A program made the translations under genes and the position numbers. From NCBI RefSeq assembly GCF_022605165.1, contig NC_063069.1:372001-436000 (forward strand): a stretch of 64,000 bases of DNA. Direction: 5' to 3'. A model generated the notes under the pieces. It had not been told where the DNA came from, made no database searches, and saw only the letters and a list, made by a program, of their open reading frames with translations. The stretch is from Purpureocillium takamizusanense. Its lineage: Eukaryota > Ascomycota > Sordariomycetes > Hypocreales > Ophiocordycipitaceae. Shown here piece after piece: positions 10,856-23,587 of the stretch (within the stretch, counting starts at the first letter, position 1; every line of letters begins with the position of its first letter).

Positions 10856-12425
10856 GGCTTTGCTTGTCGTCGTCGTCGTCGACGAGCAGCAGCAGACGGG
10901 GGACGGGGGACGGGGGTCTGCGAGCGATGCAGAGCGCGGGGACGGAAGGGGAGGGTGACTTCAATGAACGATCCAGACGTAGGCACGCCCTCGAGCGACG
11001 ATGAGGATTCGACTCGGCGCTGCCAAGTGGTACCTACTACCTACCTACCAGGTAGTAGCGGCATCGAGTCCCGTCACTGGAGACAGACTCTGGTTCATTC
11101 AATTGGTAATACTGCCCGTGGTAGGAATAGGTGGAGTGCAGCCACCACCACACCAGCCCAGCCCGCCCGCGGTTCAGGCCGGCCAGCGCCGGTCCGGTCT
11201 TCCATGCTACCGATGTTAGTACGATGTACCGCTGCAAGAAATCGTTTCTTCAGCGAGCGCGTTGCGGCCGCGCCAGTCGGGCGAGTGCCCGCCCGCTCGC
11301 CCAGGCGCCGCTGGCCAATGTGAGTAGGCGCCGTTCCTCTGGTAGTGGAGCCCGACTCCCACCTGGCCTGCAGTGGGCATCCTTCATCGGGGCACCTCTA
11401 AAAAATCCCACGGCCGGTCCAACCACCGCTGGGTTTCTAGGGCCTCCAGTTGCACTGATGAGCCCCGCGAAGCCCACTGTCCGGACCTGCCAGTGAACGG
11501 GCAGAGGGAAGGCACCCGCGGACAGCAGAGGGACGGGAGGGAGCCCACTTTGGACCCTACCCCCATCGCTCTTCACGTAGCGCTATGCACGTTGCTGAAG
11601 AAAAAAAATCTCGGTTCAACGTCCATCATCGGTCCCGCTAGGCGAGATTTTTTGCGTTCAGCCGAGGAGGAGGGCCGTGCGTCTCCCTCCCCAGGCCGTG
11701 TAGGCACCGACCAACAAACAAAGACGTCAAGGTGCGTGCTGCTGGTGTTGTTAGTGAGCACCGGCCGCCCACAGATGGTCGACGAGTGACATACTATCGC
11801 GCTCGCATGTTCTTTCCCTCCCCGTGTCTCGAGTCGATGCTACCCTACGCTTGGGCACCACGTCACCGAGCACTCGAATCCATGGAGCCAAACCTACAAT
11901 CGGTTGCATATAAACCAGGGAAAGTCGGATACTAGCTGCTCGCTGTCCCCATGACGGGCTTTTCGTCTACGAACTTTGGGTAGTAGTCGTTTTCATAGCT
12001 GTTGTCATCCGCAGGTACAACAACCTACAAAGTACGCACCGCCTTCTTGCACCCGTGATTCGACTTGGGATTCCATTCGCTCAGCGCCAGCCTGAGGAGG
12101 GTGTCAGATCGACTGGACCTACATCATTACCCAGGAGAGAGCATGGATGGGTCCATCGGTGGTCTGATGTTGGCCACCCATCATCTCGTCGTATCTGCAC
12201 CACTTCTTTACGTGCTGAGTACAGTATACATGTCTGCGGGAGCCCCCCTTTCGCTCTAGACCCCCATGTCTCGGGCGGGATCTGAGATCCTTGAACGGAT
12301 CCAAACGCCATCCTGCAGCAGGTCGTGCCTCCTCTAGAGGTCAAGGCCGACCCCCATCACCCGTGGTGGTCCGTCAACCCGCCATGCGTGCACATCGGCA
12401 GCGTGCCAAAGCCCATCATCATCAA
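10856..12425. other. Intergenic spacer
   Basis: No gene was recognised. It contains the 5' region of the permease gene (10856 onward), the inverted repeat at 11034-11058, and the 3' side of CHL1. Confidence 0.55.
11034..11058. repeat. Short inverted repeat with 9-base arms
   Basis: CTACTACCT and AGGTAGTAG are perfect complements separated by seven bases (ACCTACC). It lies about 180 bases upstream of the permease start, in a promoter-like position; a role in regulation is inferred only from position. Confidence 0.45.
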
Positions 12426-15400
12426 TCAGCCTGCCGACCCCTTCACGTCCGTCTTCCCCGCCGCCTTGCCGCGGAAAAACGCAGACAACCCACCCATCAA
12501 CCCCCCGAGCATCTCGCCGTCCGTCGCCGTCGCCGTCGCAGTCGCCATCGTGGAGGGAGGACCCATGCCGTCGCGGATCCACCCCGGCAGCTTCGCCCGG
12601 ATCCGCTCCGTGCCGTACCGCCGGTCCGCCAACACAATCGCGGCGTAATCGCCCCGGTGCCGGATCGCCCGCCCAATGCTCTGGTTCACCGCCCGCATGC
12701 ACGCGTTCTCGTAAAAGTCCCGCGCCGCCGCCTTGGCCCGCCGTACCGCCTCTTCCTGGCTGACCCTGCGTGGCCCCTGGTGGCTTCTGCCTGATTGTGT
12801 CATCGTCGCCGCCGCCGCCGCCGCCGTCTCTGTCTCTGTTGCACCCATCGTATCTGTTGTGTCTGCCGGCGAGGTCGTCAGCGCCGCCAGCGTCGTCGTC
12901 TCAATGTACTCCATCTTGGCCTTCCACTCGGGCGACGCCGCGTTCGGGTACGGCAGCCCAACCACCACAACGCAGCGGCCCAGCCGGTCCGAGAAGTTGA
13001 TGCCCTCGGACATCTTGCCGCCCACCACACTCAGCAATAGGGCCCCCCGTCCTGTGCAAGTCTGCGGCTTATTCTTCTTGCCATCATCTTCGGCCTGCGT
13101 GCTGGGTCCCAAGATGGCTTCCGAGTACTGCCGTAGCACGTCGTCGCTCGACCCCCCTCGTGTCTCTTGGAACACTGCCTTGCGCGCCTGCAGCCGCTCC
13201 CAGAGAGTGGTCGTCTTGTCGCCTTTCTGTTCCCGCCACGCCTTCACGAGTTCGTCTAGGTAACCGTAGCTGGGGAAGAACACGACTACACCATCCGGCA
13301 CCACCGCGCACATGTTGAGCACAGCGAGCCCTAGCTGCTCCATGAGCGCCTTGTCACCTCGCCGCTGGAAGCTGAACTCGAGCGGCGCACCGCCGGGCCG
13401 CGTCCCCGCGAGCACCCGCACGCACAGGTTCTCCCGCGGGATGACGTGCCCGCAGCTCAGCGTCGTCACCTTGGGCGCCGCCAGTGAAGGGAACAGGTGG
13501 TTCCGGTAGTCGTCAAAGGGTGACATGGTGCCGCCCGCGAGGATCACGGCGCGGGCACTCGACGCAATCGACGAAAACGCGTGTGTCGGCGACAGCAGCA
13601 GATACGAGAGCTGCACGTCGCCGGTACCTTTTTGGTAGAAAATACGCCCCTCGGAGCTGGGATTGGTGAGCGCCACGAGCAAAGACACCAGCGAGTGTAG
13701 GACCGGCGAGCTAGCCTTGGAAGCAGTCGCTTTGCCGCCATCCTCCCGTGCTTCTTCCATATGGGCCGCGTAGCCTTCAATCTTGTACGCCAGCTTCGAC
13801 TCTTGGATGTATTGAATCAGGTCGTACATGTTGATCTGGTCGATGCCCTTGGGCCGTGTCAAGTCATTTGGGTCGACAATGCCATGCTCGTCCTGTGCAC
13901 CCATTAGTACAATCCAAGTAAGTCATCGATCCAAATTCGGGGCGAGTGAGCCGACCTTGAATCTCTTTGCACCTTCCATCCACTCGCTTAGTCCGTCAAT
14001 GACTCGCCCGACCCGTCCCACATTCACACGGTTCTCGCCTTTGAGCTTCTTTCCGAATCGCTTCACATATACGCCAAGCATGCCGCGGCCTTTGCGCAAG
14101 TCGCTCAGTTTCAGCTCCGCCGCATGAACGTTGGCCACAGCGTCCATGATGTTGTGCGCCTCGTCGATGATCACCACATTACCCTCCAGCTTGATCCCCA
14201 GTGCATCTCGCGCGCTCTTCTGGAGGAGCAGTGGGTAGGGCAGCGTGATGATCTCCGCTCCGGGTAACGCTGCACGGGAGGCGTAGTAGGGGCAAACCGC
14301 CAGCGACTTGCCCAGCTGGTGCAGGTCCTCAATGTCCGGCAGCGTGGCCAGCGCCGTGTTGCGGAACTGGTGCGTCTGGCTGAGCAGCTCCTCTCTGGGC
14401 ACGTAGTCGCACTTCTTGCCACCCTTGTTCTGCTGCAGCTCCGCGCACCGGTCGTTGATGGCCTGCACCGAGCCTAGGCGCGAAACCGAGGGATTGATGC
14501 AAAGCCGCTGCCGTGACGAAAGGGGAAGCAGTTTGACCGCTTCCGACGCTTTTCGCTGCTCTTTGCCTACGGATGACGGCAGCGACGGCGGAAATGACGG
14601 ACGGCGCAGTTCTGTGATGAACTGCGACAACTGCGAATGCGTCCTGGACGTATAGTAGATCTACGAGGGTGTTATCATGCAGTCGCGCAGTCACCGGGCG
14701 AAAGTCGCACCTTGATCTCTTCCTCTAAAACGTCGTCCTCCCCGTCGCGCTTCTTCGGTGCCCCGAGGCCCATTCTTTCCAGGACCTCGCGCGACTCCTT
14801 GCTGAGCCCAGAGAGGGCGTCCCGAGGGCCCGACTCACTGTCGTCGCGGTCATCGAGGAGCCATTCGGCCTCCTCTTCTTCTACGCTGCGTCGCACGCCT
14901 CCAGGCGTAAGATCTTCGTCAATGCGGCGCCGTTTGCGCGCCCGGTCCTCACGTACCTTTTCTTTTAGACGGACGGCCTCGAGGCGCTGCTCCCGGTCTT
15001 CCCAGCGGCGGACCAGCTCATCTCTCTTGCGCCGGAGAAGCTGGTCAATTAGCCATTGTGGCTCGTCCTTGTATGCCTCGCCGGCGTCTCGCAGCGCTGC
15101 TTCATGGCTGGTGGACTTGTGGTTCCGCAGCCATGTCAACGAGGCGCAGATCAGCGAGAGGGATTTGCCCTGGGCTCCGTCAGCAAACGCCTGTGCATCT
15201 AGACGCACCGAGCACATAGCGTCATCTCCTCGCAGATTCCGTCCCGCGCCAAGTCACATACCGTGCCAGTCGGGCTTTCGAGGATGCCAACTTGCCCGTC
15301 ACCCGTCTCGAGCACCTTGTACACCGCTCTCATGAACTGCTCCTGCACATCGTATGGTGTGTACGGGTGATGAAAGTCCAACTCCCCGATCCGGATCGTG

Positions 15401-15429
15401 GCTTCGTCCACGCCATCTGTGTCATCCAT
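12426..15429 (-). CDS. CHL1: ATP-dependent DNA helicase CHL1 (DDX11/FANCJ-like, iron-sulfur)
   Basis: Four exons, 15262-15429, 14711-15169, 13956-14660 and 12426-13892, all joined in phase 0, give 932 residues. The first intron splits the Walker A motif (SPTGT | GKS, residues ~51-59). Motif Ia reads YYTSRTHSQ. Four cysteines at about 263, 281, 293 and 332 match the iron-sulfur cluster of the XPD/FANCJ/CHL1 family. The helicase box is DEAH at ~375-378. The C-terminal motifs GGKMSEGINFSD and QSIGRAIRHRGDY are clear. CHL1 unwinds DNA behind the fork and promotes sister-chromatid cohesion in the nucleus. An Ala/Thr-rich insert (near 12800-12850) and a Thr/Ala repeat near the C terminus are low-complexity additions. 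The third intron has a weaker GTCGGC donor but a perfect TACTAAT branch site. Confidence 0.92.
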
Positions 15430-15766
15430 GCTCGTGCATGTCGACGCGTGCCTCACGCAACTCCGCGTGTTCGCACAATGAGTTCATCGGACAGGCCATT
15501 GGTGTTTCGCTCTGGCACAGTGGGGCACGTCCGATGAGCTCACCGCGGTGAGACCGCGAGGTCACCTGACCTGAATCCCCACCGTTCTCGTGCACCGGCC
15601 ACTGGTGCCCACTTCCCACATTAGGGCTGTGCTGCCCTCTCGCCTAACGATTTTCCGTTCCGAGCGTGCCCCAAGCCCCAGCAGGCGCAAAATCATAACC
15701 ACCCACCTCATCGTCTAGTCTTCGACGCAAAACAACGGAAAAGCGACAACCACCGCAGCCGTCGCC
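15430..15766. promoter_or_regulatory. Bidirectional promoter region of CHL1 and ribosomal protein uL15
   Basis: Only 337 bases separate the two divergent start codons, so both promoters must lie here. No TATA box is evident on either strand. Confidence 0.6.
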
Positions 15767-16622
15767 ATGCCTACCCGAACCTCGAAGACCCGCAAGCAGT
15801 ACGTTGAATCCCTTGGACGAGCTGCAACAAGAACGATCTGCCAGCGCCGATTGGCGTCTTTTTTCGCCGTCGGTTGTCTGGCAGCGTCGGCAGCAAAAAA
15901 TCTCGAAGTCGCCTTCCCACCGTCAGGGCATCATGGGCTAACTTTTCACGCACAGCCGCGGCCACGTCTCGCACGGCCACGGTCGCGTCGGCAAGCACCG
16001 CAAGCATCCCGGTGGTCGCGGTCTGGCTGGTGGCCAGCACCACCACCGCACCAACATGGACAAGGTTCGAGCGAACGACGAGCAAGCGAGATCGAGCGAC
16101 GACGATGGCTGACTCTCGCAATACAGTACCACCCGGGTTACTTCGGTAAGGTTGGTATGCGGTATTTCCACAAGCAGCAGAACCACTTCTGGAAGCCCGT
16201 CATCAACCTGGACAAGGTACATAACTCCTTCCAAGCCCCCACGAGCGATGGCCGGGACGATTGGCAGAAGCGACGCGAGTGCGGGCATCAAAAGAGCAAC
16301 AGCGTCGTCGCTCTTCAACCCGTCGCATCTGGCAATTGCAGCCCGCCATAGCATTCGCGGGGGAGCTTTGTGATTATAGGACACGCGCTGACTTGTTCTT
16401 CAGCTCTGGTCCCTCGTCCCCTCCGAGACCCGTGACGCCTACGTCTCTGGCCAGAAGAAGGACACCGTCCCCGTCCTCGACCTCCTGCCCCTCGGCTACT
16501 CCAAGGTCCTCGGCAAGGGCCGCCTGCCCGAAATCCCCCTGGTCGTCCGCGCGAGATGGGTCAGCAAGCTGGCGGAGCAGAAGATCACGGAGGCCGGTGG
16601 CGTCGTCGAGCTGGTCGCGTAA
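15767..16622 (+). CDS. RPL28: 60S ribosomal protein L28/L27a (uL15)
   Basis: Exons 15767-15798, 15956-16064, 16127-16216 and 16404-16622 give 149 residues, the same length as yeast L28. The joined protein begins [20 protein letters not shown] and contains [30 protein letters not shown] and a C terminus ending GGVVELVA, all diagnostic of uL15. It sits in the large ribosomal subunit in the cytoplasm. The three introns (157, 62 and 187 bases) and the very short 32-base first exon are typical of fungal ribosomal protein genes. It is transcribed divergently from CHL1. Confidence 0.95.
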
Positions 16623-17317
16623 ACGTCTTTCTCTCGTCCTTCTCCAGGGAGAGGGAAGAGATAACGCGTGTGTGTAAACGAATGCATCAACAAAGCGGAG
16701 CCAAAAAAGCAAAACAACCATGTTGAGAGCCAACGCACCGAGGAAAGATGACGACGACGGATGAGAGACCGGGAGACGGAGTCGGGGACTTTTACTATTG
16801 CTTGCGGGGAAACAATTGGGAGCCGGGTTTTTCTCAACGGGCGGGGAAAAAAGGGAGCGGAGGGACCCCCCCTCCGTTCCTCCCCATTCCGCGTATACAC
16901 CCGCCAAAAGGCGTGCACTGGCAGGGGATGGGGGTCCGGTCGGTTTCGAGCATTGCATCAGGGACTCTTGAGACGGGAGTTTTGACGAATAAAATCATTT
17001 TCGCCCATGCACGGTTGGCCCATGCGTATCTGCTGTCTGGTGATGAGCCTGTTCGCCGGTGTTGGTATTATGTGTTGAAGCGTTTGCCGTCAGGGGGCAA
17101 AAGCTATGAGGTGCGCATCATAGCAGTACCTCGTCTTTGCGAATTGGCATCGGGCTTGGACCGCTCGTAACAAACTGTTTGAAATCATCGCTACATCGCA
17201 TTGCAGTTTTACAGCTAGCGTTAACATATGGTATCGTATGGCCCTCCCCCTCCCCCCCTTTGACCGTCCTAGCTTTAATCCTATCCGCGTAGTATTGTAC
17301 GTCAAAGACGACAGGCG
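16623..17317. other. Intergenic spacer, 3' sides of two converging genes
   Basis: The genes on both sides end here. No coding signal or structured element was seen. Confidence 0.55.
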
Positions 17318-18899
17318 TCATGTGCGAGGACGAAGGCCCATACTTTCTTCTAACACGGCGTGGAGCTGCTCGGAGCGCTCAATATACGCAATGTCGGCCT
17401 CGGAGAACCTCAAAAAGTCGTGCTCGAGCGCCTCGGCGGCGGTGATGCGGCGCGAAGGGTCGAGCTCCATGCATTGCTCGAGGAAGCGGACGGCGAGGCG
17501 CTCGTGCCTCGTCAGGGGCTTGTCCTCGCCGCGGCAGGTGCTCCAGAGTATGATCTTCTCCATGGTGAAGCCCTGGGTGCCGATGGTGGGGATGGTGGTC
17601 TCGAAGACGCAGCCGTGGAGCAGGCCGGCCGCCTTCATGCGCTTGGCGCCGAAGATGGTGGCGATCTCGATCATGGCCTCGACGTCGTCGGCCGAGTTGA
17701 AAAAGGGGAAGCGCTTCGACAGGATGGTGAGGAGAATGACGCCGACGGACCAGATGTCAATGGCCGTCGACTGCTCGGTGCACTTGAAGAGCACCTCAGG
17801 GGCGCGGAAGCCTCTGGTGCCGGCGCGGTTGGCACGGCGCGAGGGGCGCGTGTCCGTCTTGGGGTATCCCGGCTGGGCACCGCCGGCGGCCGTGCCCGTG
17901 GCCTGGGCCCAGGCAGAGCTGCCCTGGCGCTGCTTGCGGATATCGCGGGGCTCGTGGCATAGACAGGGCTTGCAGTCGGAACCCTCGCGCTCGGCGAGGC
18001 CAAAGTCGACGAGGACGCCGTGCTGGGTGGTGGGGTCGTAGAGGAAGTTGGTGGGCTTGATGTCACGGTGAAGGATGCGGTGGGCGTGGACGCTACGCAG
18101 GGCGGTGAAGAGCGAGCGCAGGTAGATGACGATGTCCGGGATGGTCATGTCGCGGAAGTAGGAGCGGAAATCGCCGTGGCGGAAGTACGGGAGGATGGCG
18201 ACGACCTGGTCCGTCTCGCGAAAGGCGGTGATGAGGGGGCAGACCGAGGGGCATCGGCGGAGGTCGTGGAGCAGCTCGAGCTCGTTGAGGATGCGCGCGG
18301 GGCTCGACGTCACGTAGATCTTCTTTATGGCGACGTAGCGCGGGCGTCTCGGCCGCCGCGAAGGGGAGGACGCTTGCCGCCGTTGGTGGTTCTGTTGTTG
18401 TTGCTGGTGTTGCTGGTGCTGGTGCTGGCGCTTGAGCGGCGGCGGCGTCCACTTGGACGCGTCATCCTCGAGATCCCAGCTATTATCGTAGCGCCCGTAC
18501 TCGAGGTCCTCGGCCTTGAAGACTGTAGAAAACGTTCCTTTGCCCGGTCTGTCAGCTGGATGCCATGCCATGGTACCAAAGGGCCGTACCCTCGCCGATG
18601 CGTTTTATCAGGCGGTACTTGTCGCGGAAGCCGGGAAAGTCCTCGGTCAGCTTGTCCATGTCGGCCTGGACGCTGCTCTCGATCTGCTCCTCGTCCGAGG
18701 CCTCATCTTCGTCGTCCTCATCCTCGTCGTCTTGGTCGTGGTCTACGCCCTCGTCGTCCTCGTCCTCTGGCTGGGCGCCGTCGGTGGTGGCTTGCTGGGC
18801 GACGTTGTCGTCCTCGTCCATTACCTCCGTCTCCTCGGTTCGGACGTCAACCGCCGGAACAGTCTGCTGGTACATGCTCTCGAAGGACACGGACGCCAT
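17318..18899 (-). CDS. CDC7: Cell-cycle protein kinase Cdc7/Hsk1 (DDK catalytic subunit)
   Basis: Exons 18590-18899 and 17318-18537 with a 52-base phase-1 intron give 509 residues. The intron interrupts the glycine loop (IGEG | TFSTV, near residue 103). Kinase motifs follow: VAIKKI, HRDIKPTNFLYD, DFGLAE and GTRGFRAPEVL. The N terminus is strongly acidic. Inserts typical of Cdc7 are present: a Gln/His-rich stretch between the glycine loop and the VAIKK lysine, and a ~45-residue activation-segment insert with a Cys pair (CKPCLC). Cdc7 with its partner Dbf4/Dfp1 phosphorylates MCM helicase to fire origins in the nucleus. The gene is head-to-head with CND1. Confidence 0.92.
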
Positions 18900-19725
18900 G
18901 GTGGCCGGGCGGCGGCGTGTGTGTGAGAGAGAGAAGTGTTACTGTCGCCGCGGCGGGATCAGTCCTTGGTTGTCAAGGATGCCTCCCGTCGTCCCTAGTC
19001 GGTCGCCGGGCTAGGCAGGGGATGGCCAGAGAGGGCAAGACAAAGCAAGACTCAAGGATGTACACGGGCCAATGCAAAAGAGAGACGGGCAGCTACGTGC
19101 AAGGAAGCTCCTGTTGCGTCAATGCGTCGTCTGTAGACACTGGGAGGGGCTGCCTGTGAGCTTTGCAGTATGAAGGGTGCGAGGTGGCGCTGCTGCTGGA
19201 AGCTGCAGGGATGGGCCGTTCCAGGGCAGTCTGCGCGACGGTCCGCCAGGGCGTGTCCGTGGCGCTGGAGCAGACGCGCCTCTGCCAGAGCCCCCACTCC
19301 CGTCCACTGGAACTTTGATGGCTGCAGCGCACCTCATCGGGCGCGGGCGGTTGTAGGTGGTGAGGTGGGGTCATCAATGAGCCCTCGCCTGGTGGTGGAG
19401 TCGGCGGAGCGCGTCAGGCCCTGCCGAGCTGCCCGCCGCCATTGGCGCTTTCCACCCCCCCAAACAAAACAAAAACATCGGTTGCTGAGGGACGCCCGCC
19501 GCTGCCTGCCATCTCCATCTCCACCACAATCGACATCACGACCAGCATCAACACCGCAGCCAGGCGCATAACCGTGTCTCAGTCGCATCGCGAGACACCT
19601 CGGACAGCGTTGGCACACCCTTCTTTTGTGACGCATACGGGCGCCTACCGCGCAGACGTCCCCCGCACAGAGCGACATCAACTCCACGCAGGCCCCGCGC
19701 GTCTCGCGCGCCCCCATCGCCCGCC
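18900..19725. promoter_or_regulatory. Shared 5' region of CDC7 and CND1
   Basis: The 826 bases between the divergent start codons hold both promoters. The region contains GC-rich and CT-rich patches; no defined binding site was identified with confidence. Confidence 0.45.
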
Positions 19726-22700
19726 ATGGCGACCATCAACTTCGACATCAACGATGCGCTCAAGCACTACATGTCGGATCCGACCACGATTCCGACACCT
19801 GAGGCCGACGGCGCGCTTTTTGACTGCGAAAATGACCCCGAGGCCCTCACAAACCCCGTCATCAACCCCATCCTCAACCCCATTGTCGATGCCGTCGCCG
19901 ACAACCCCGACGCCATCATGCGCGCCTCTAACATGGACTCGCTGCAGTTCCTCCTCAAGTATGCCCCGAGCAGGTCCTCACTGCTGGATACGCCGTGTCT
20001 AACCCCCGATCCTTGCAGGTACACACAGTTTCTGCCCACGCACGCTCTCAGCAAGGTCTTCGACCTGGTCATGAGCGGCCTCAGCGCCGAGGCCGACGCG
20101 ATCCACAACGACATCGACTCGCCCGACGAGCAGGATGCTCTTGCCCATCACAAGCAGCTGCTCGAGATCTACGGCTTCCTCCTCCAGTGGACCATTGCCG
20201 CCGTCGAGACAAAGGCCGCCGAAAAGTCGTCTGCCGCGCCTGTCGCGAGGGGCCGCGGCAAGCCCAAGAAGGGTGCTACCAAAGAGGATTCGTGGGACTC
20301 GGCCACGCAGCTCCAGTCCGCGCTCGACATCATGTGCAAGGTTCTAAAGCTGAAGCTATCCAAAATCTTCCTCACCACCAGCGAGAGGGACACCTTCATC
20401 GGCCTGCTCACACGGCCCGTCTACATGATTCTTGAGAGTGAGCAGCGCACAAAGGCGACGCCCATCAGGATGCACTGCTTCAAGGTGCTCTGCATGGCTG
20501 TCAAGCACCATGGCCATGGATACGGTGAGTGCCGCGCCACGCGAGGGCATCGCACTGAGCTGACATGATGACAGCCGCGCAAATCAACGTGATCCAGAAC
20601 CTGACCTACTTTGAGCACCTTTCCGAGCCCATGGCCGAGTTCATGCACATCCTTGCCGAGACCTACGACTACCCGCAGCTGGCCGACGAAGTCCTGCGCG
20701 AACTCAGTAACAAGGAGTTCAACTCCAACGACACACGCGGCCCCAAGTCGGTCTCGGCCTTTATCGCCAAGTTGTCCGAGCTCGCTCCCAGACTGGTGAT
20801 TAAGCAAATGACCATGCTCGCGAAGCAGCTGGATAGCGAGGTGCGTCCCCCTTGAACGAGTTGCGCTAGTGTATCTCACTAACAAGCACACCGCGCAGTC
20901 GTACACGCTTCGCTGTGCCCTCATCGAGGTCTGCGGCAACATGATTGCCCACCTTAGCAAACAAGACGAGCGCAGCGAGAACCACAAGTCGCAGCTCAAC
21001 GCCTTTTTCGATGTCCTCGAGGAGCGCTTCCTCGATATCAACCCGTACTGCCGCTGCAGGACGCTCCAGGTCTACGCGAAGCTGTGCGACCTCGAGCAAA
21101 AGTTCCCCAAGCGGCGGCAGAAGGCGGCCGAGCTGGCCTGCCGCAGCCTCGAGGACAAGAGCAGCAACGTGCGCAGGAACGCCATCAAGCTTCTCGGTTC
21201 CCTCATCAAGACCCATCCCTTCACTGTCATGCACGGCGCCCAACTGTCCCGCAAGGAGTGGCAGGAGCGCCACGACAAGGTCGAGGAGGAGCTCAATGCG
21301 CTGAAGCCGCCGCCGGGGATGCCCGGCTTCGGCGAGGACAAAGCCAACACCACGGTCGACAACGGATTGATCGACGAGGCGACCCAGATCGCCTCGCCCG
21401 AGAAGCCAAAGCCCATGAGCGAGGAGGACAAGATTGCGGCCATCAAGAAGGCACAAGAAGAGGCAGCCACGAGCGAGGCCATCGAGAAGCTCACCCTCAC
21501 TCGGCGCTACTACAACGAGGCACTCAAGTTCATCGACGTGCTTCACAGCGCGACGGGCATTGTGTGCCAACTGCTCGGCTCCCGCAACAAGAGCGAAGTG
21601 ATTGAAGCCATCGACTACTTCGAGATTGGTGACGCCTACAACATTGAGCAGAACAAGGTGGGCATCAGGCGCATGCTGCGACTCATCTGGACCAAGGGCA
21701 ACAGCGACGAGGGCAAGGGCGTGCAGACTCACTTGATTGAGTGCTACCGGAGGCTGTTCTTCGAGGCGCCCGACACCTTCAGCCCCAACGATGCCGCCAT
21801 ATACGTCGCGCGCAACATGATCAGCCTCACTTTTGGCGCGACGCCCGCCGAGCTGACGTCGCTCGAGCAGCTGCTCGCCACCATGATGAAGGCGGGCATC
21901 ATCCCGGAGGCGGTCGTGTCCAAGCTGTGGCAGGTATACGGCGTGCAGCGGCGCGACATGTCCAAGACGCAGCGACGCGGAGCCATTATCGTGCTGGGCA
22001 TGCTGGCCACAGCCAACCCCGAGATTGTGGTCGGGGAGATTGAGACGATGCTGCGCACAGGTCTCGGCGGCCATGGGCGCAGCGATCTTCAGCTGGCCAA
22101 GTTCACATGCATCGCGCTGAGGAGGATCAACCCCCAGGGCCGGCAGGCCAAGGAGTCGACAACGGCCAAGTTCGCGCGTCTGCCCAACGACCACGCCGTC
22201 TGCGCGAGGCTGGCAGCCATCACCGAGGTGCCGTCGGACAGCAAGGAATGGTATGGCGTGGCCGAGCAGGCCATCAACGCCGTCTACGCCGTCGCGAAGC
22301 ACCCGGACACGCTGTGCTCGGGCATCATCCGGCGCAAGACTCGTCAGGTCTTTGGCAACTCGGGCTCGCGGCCGTCCTCGCGGCCGACAACGAGCGACGA
22401 GACACAGGCCGTAACGCAGGCCATGACGCAGGCCCTGGATGTGGGGGATGCCACGGTGACGCAGATGCCGCAGACGCAGACGCAGACGCAGACGCCACCG
22501 CCCAAGAAGCGAGACAACGCCATCGCGCTGTCGCAGCTGCTCTTCATCGTTGGCCACGTGGCCATCAAGCAGATTGTGCACCTGGAGCTGTGCGAGCTCG
22601 ACTTCAAGCGGCGGAAGCAGGAGAAGGAGAAGCAGCAGCAGGCGGGCAGCAAGGCGGACAAGGACAAGGAGGAGGCGGACGAGCTGGACCTGATCGGAGG

Positions 22701-23587
22701 CACGAGCGAGGACGACTTCACCGAGGCCATGGCGCACATCCGGGAGCGCGAGCTGCTGTACGGGCCCAGCTCACTGCTGGCGCTGTTCGGGCCGCTGGTG
22801 TCGGAGATTTGCGCCAACAACAACATCTACGCGGACAAGGGGCTGCAGGCGGCGGCGACGCTGTGCCTGGCCAAGCTCATGTGCGTGTCGTCGGAGTACT
22901 GCGAGACGAACCTGCCGCTGCTCATCACCATCATGGAGCGGTCCCCGGACGCGACGGTGCGGTCCAACGCGGTGATTGCGCTGGGAGACATGGCGGTGTG
23001 CTTCAACCACCTGATTGACGAGAACACGGACTTTTTGTACCGGCGGCTGGCGGACGACGACGCGTCGGTCAAGCGGACGTGCCTGATGACACTGACGTTC
23101 CTGATCCTGGCGGGGCAGGTCAAGGTCAAGGGGCAGCTGGGCGAGATGGCCAAGTGCCTCGAGGACGAGGACCGGCGGATCGCGGACCTGGCGCGCATGT
23201 TCTTCACGGAGCTCAGCACCAAGGACAACGCCGTGTACAACCACTTCGTGGACATGTTCAGTCTGCTGAGCGCGGGCGGGCGGATGGAGGAGGAGAGCTT
23301 CCGGCGCATCATCCGGTTCCTGCTCGGTTTTGTCGAAAAGGTAAGCAGACCACCACGGGGGGCAAAGTTGCGCAGTGGTGATTCTGAGCACGAGGCTAAC
23401 CGACGACACAATACAGGACAAGCACGCAAAGCAGCTGGCGGAGAAGTTGGCGGCGCGACTGGCACGGTGCGAGACGGAGCGGCAGTGGAACGACGTGGCG
23501 TTTGCGCTGGGGCTGCTGCCGCACAAGAACGAGGAGATTGCCAAGACGGTGTCGGAGGGCTTCAAGGTGGTGCAGGCGGCGGCGTAG
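19726..23587 (+). CDS. CND1: Condensin complex subunit 1 (CND1/Ycs4/CAP-D2)
   Basis: Five exons, 19726-19958, 20019-20524, 20575-20840, 20899-23340 and 23417-23587, give 1205 residues, the usual length. The protein is built of HEAT-type helices throughout, with conserved blocks ALIEVCGNMIAHL, SSNVRRNAIKLLGSLI, RRGAIIVLGMLA and a C-terminal cohesin/condensin D2-like region (TVRSNAVIALGDMAVCFNH, KRTCLMTLTFLILAGQVK). The subunit is part of condensin and compacts chromosomes in mitosis. The first intron is 60 bases long and has no in-frame stop, so an ORF reads straight through it; the GTATGC donor, TCTAAC branch site and CAG acceptor and the better join LLK-YTQFLP argue for removal. A Gln/Thr repeat lies near 22470-22500 and a Lys/Gln-rich segment near 22610-22660. 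Confidence 0.93.

Noticed and set aside
20866..22737. Open frame of 623 codons on the minus strand opposite CND1
   Set aside because: It is a shadow frame caused by GC-rich third positions of CND1, whose protein is conserved; the antisense product has biased Leu/Arg/Val content and no domain.
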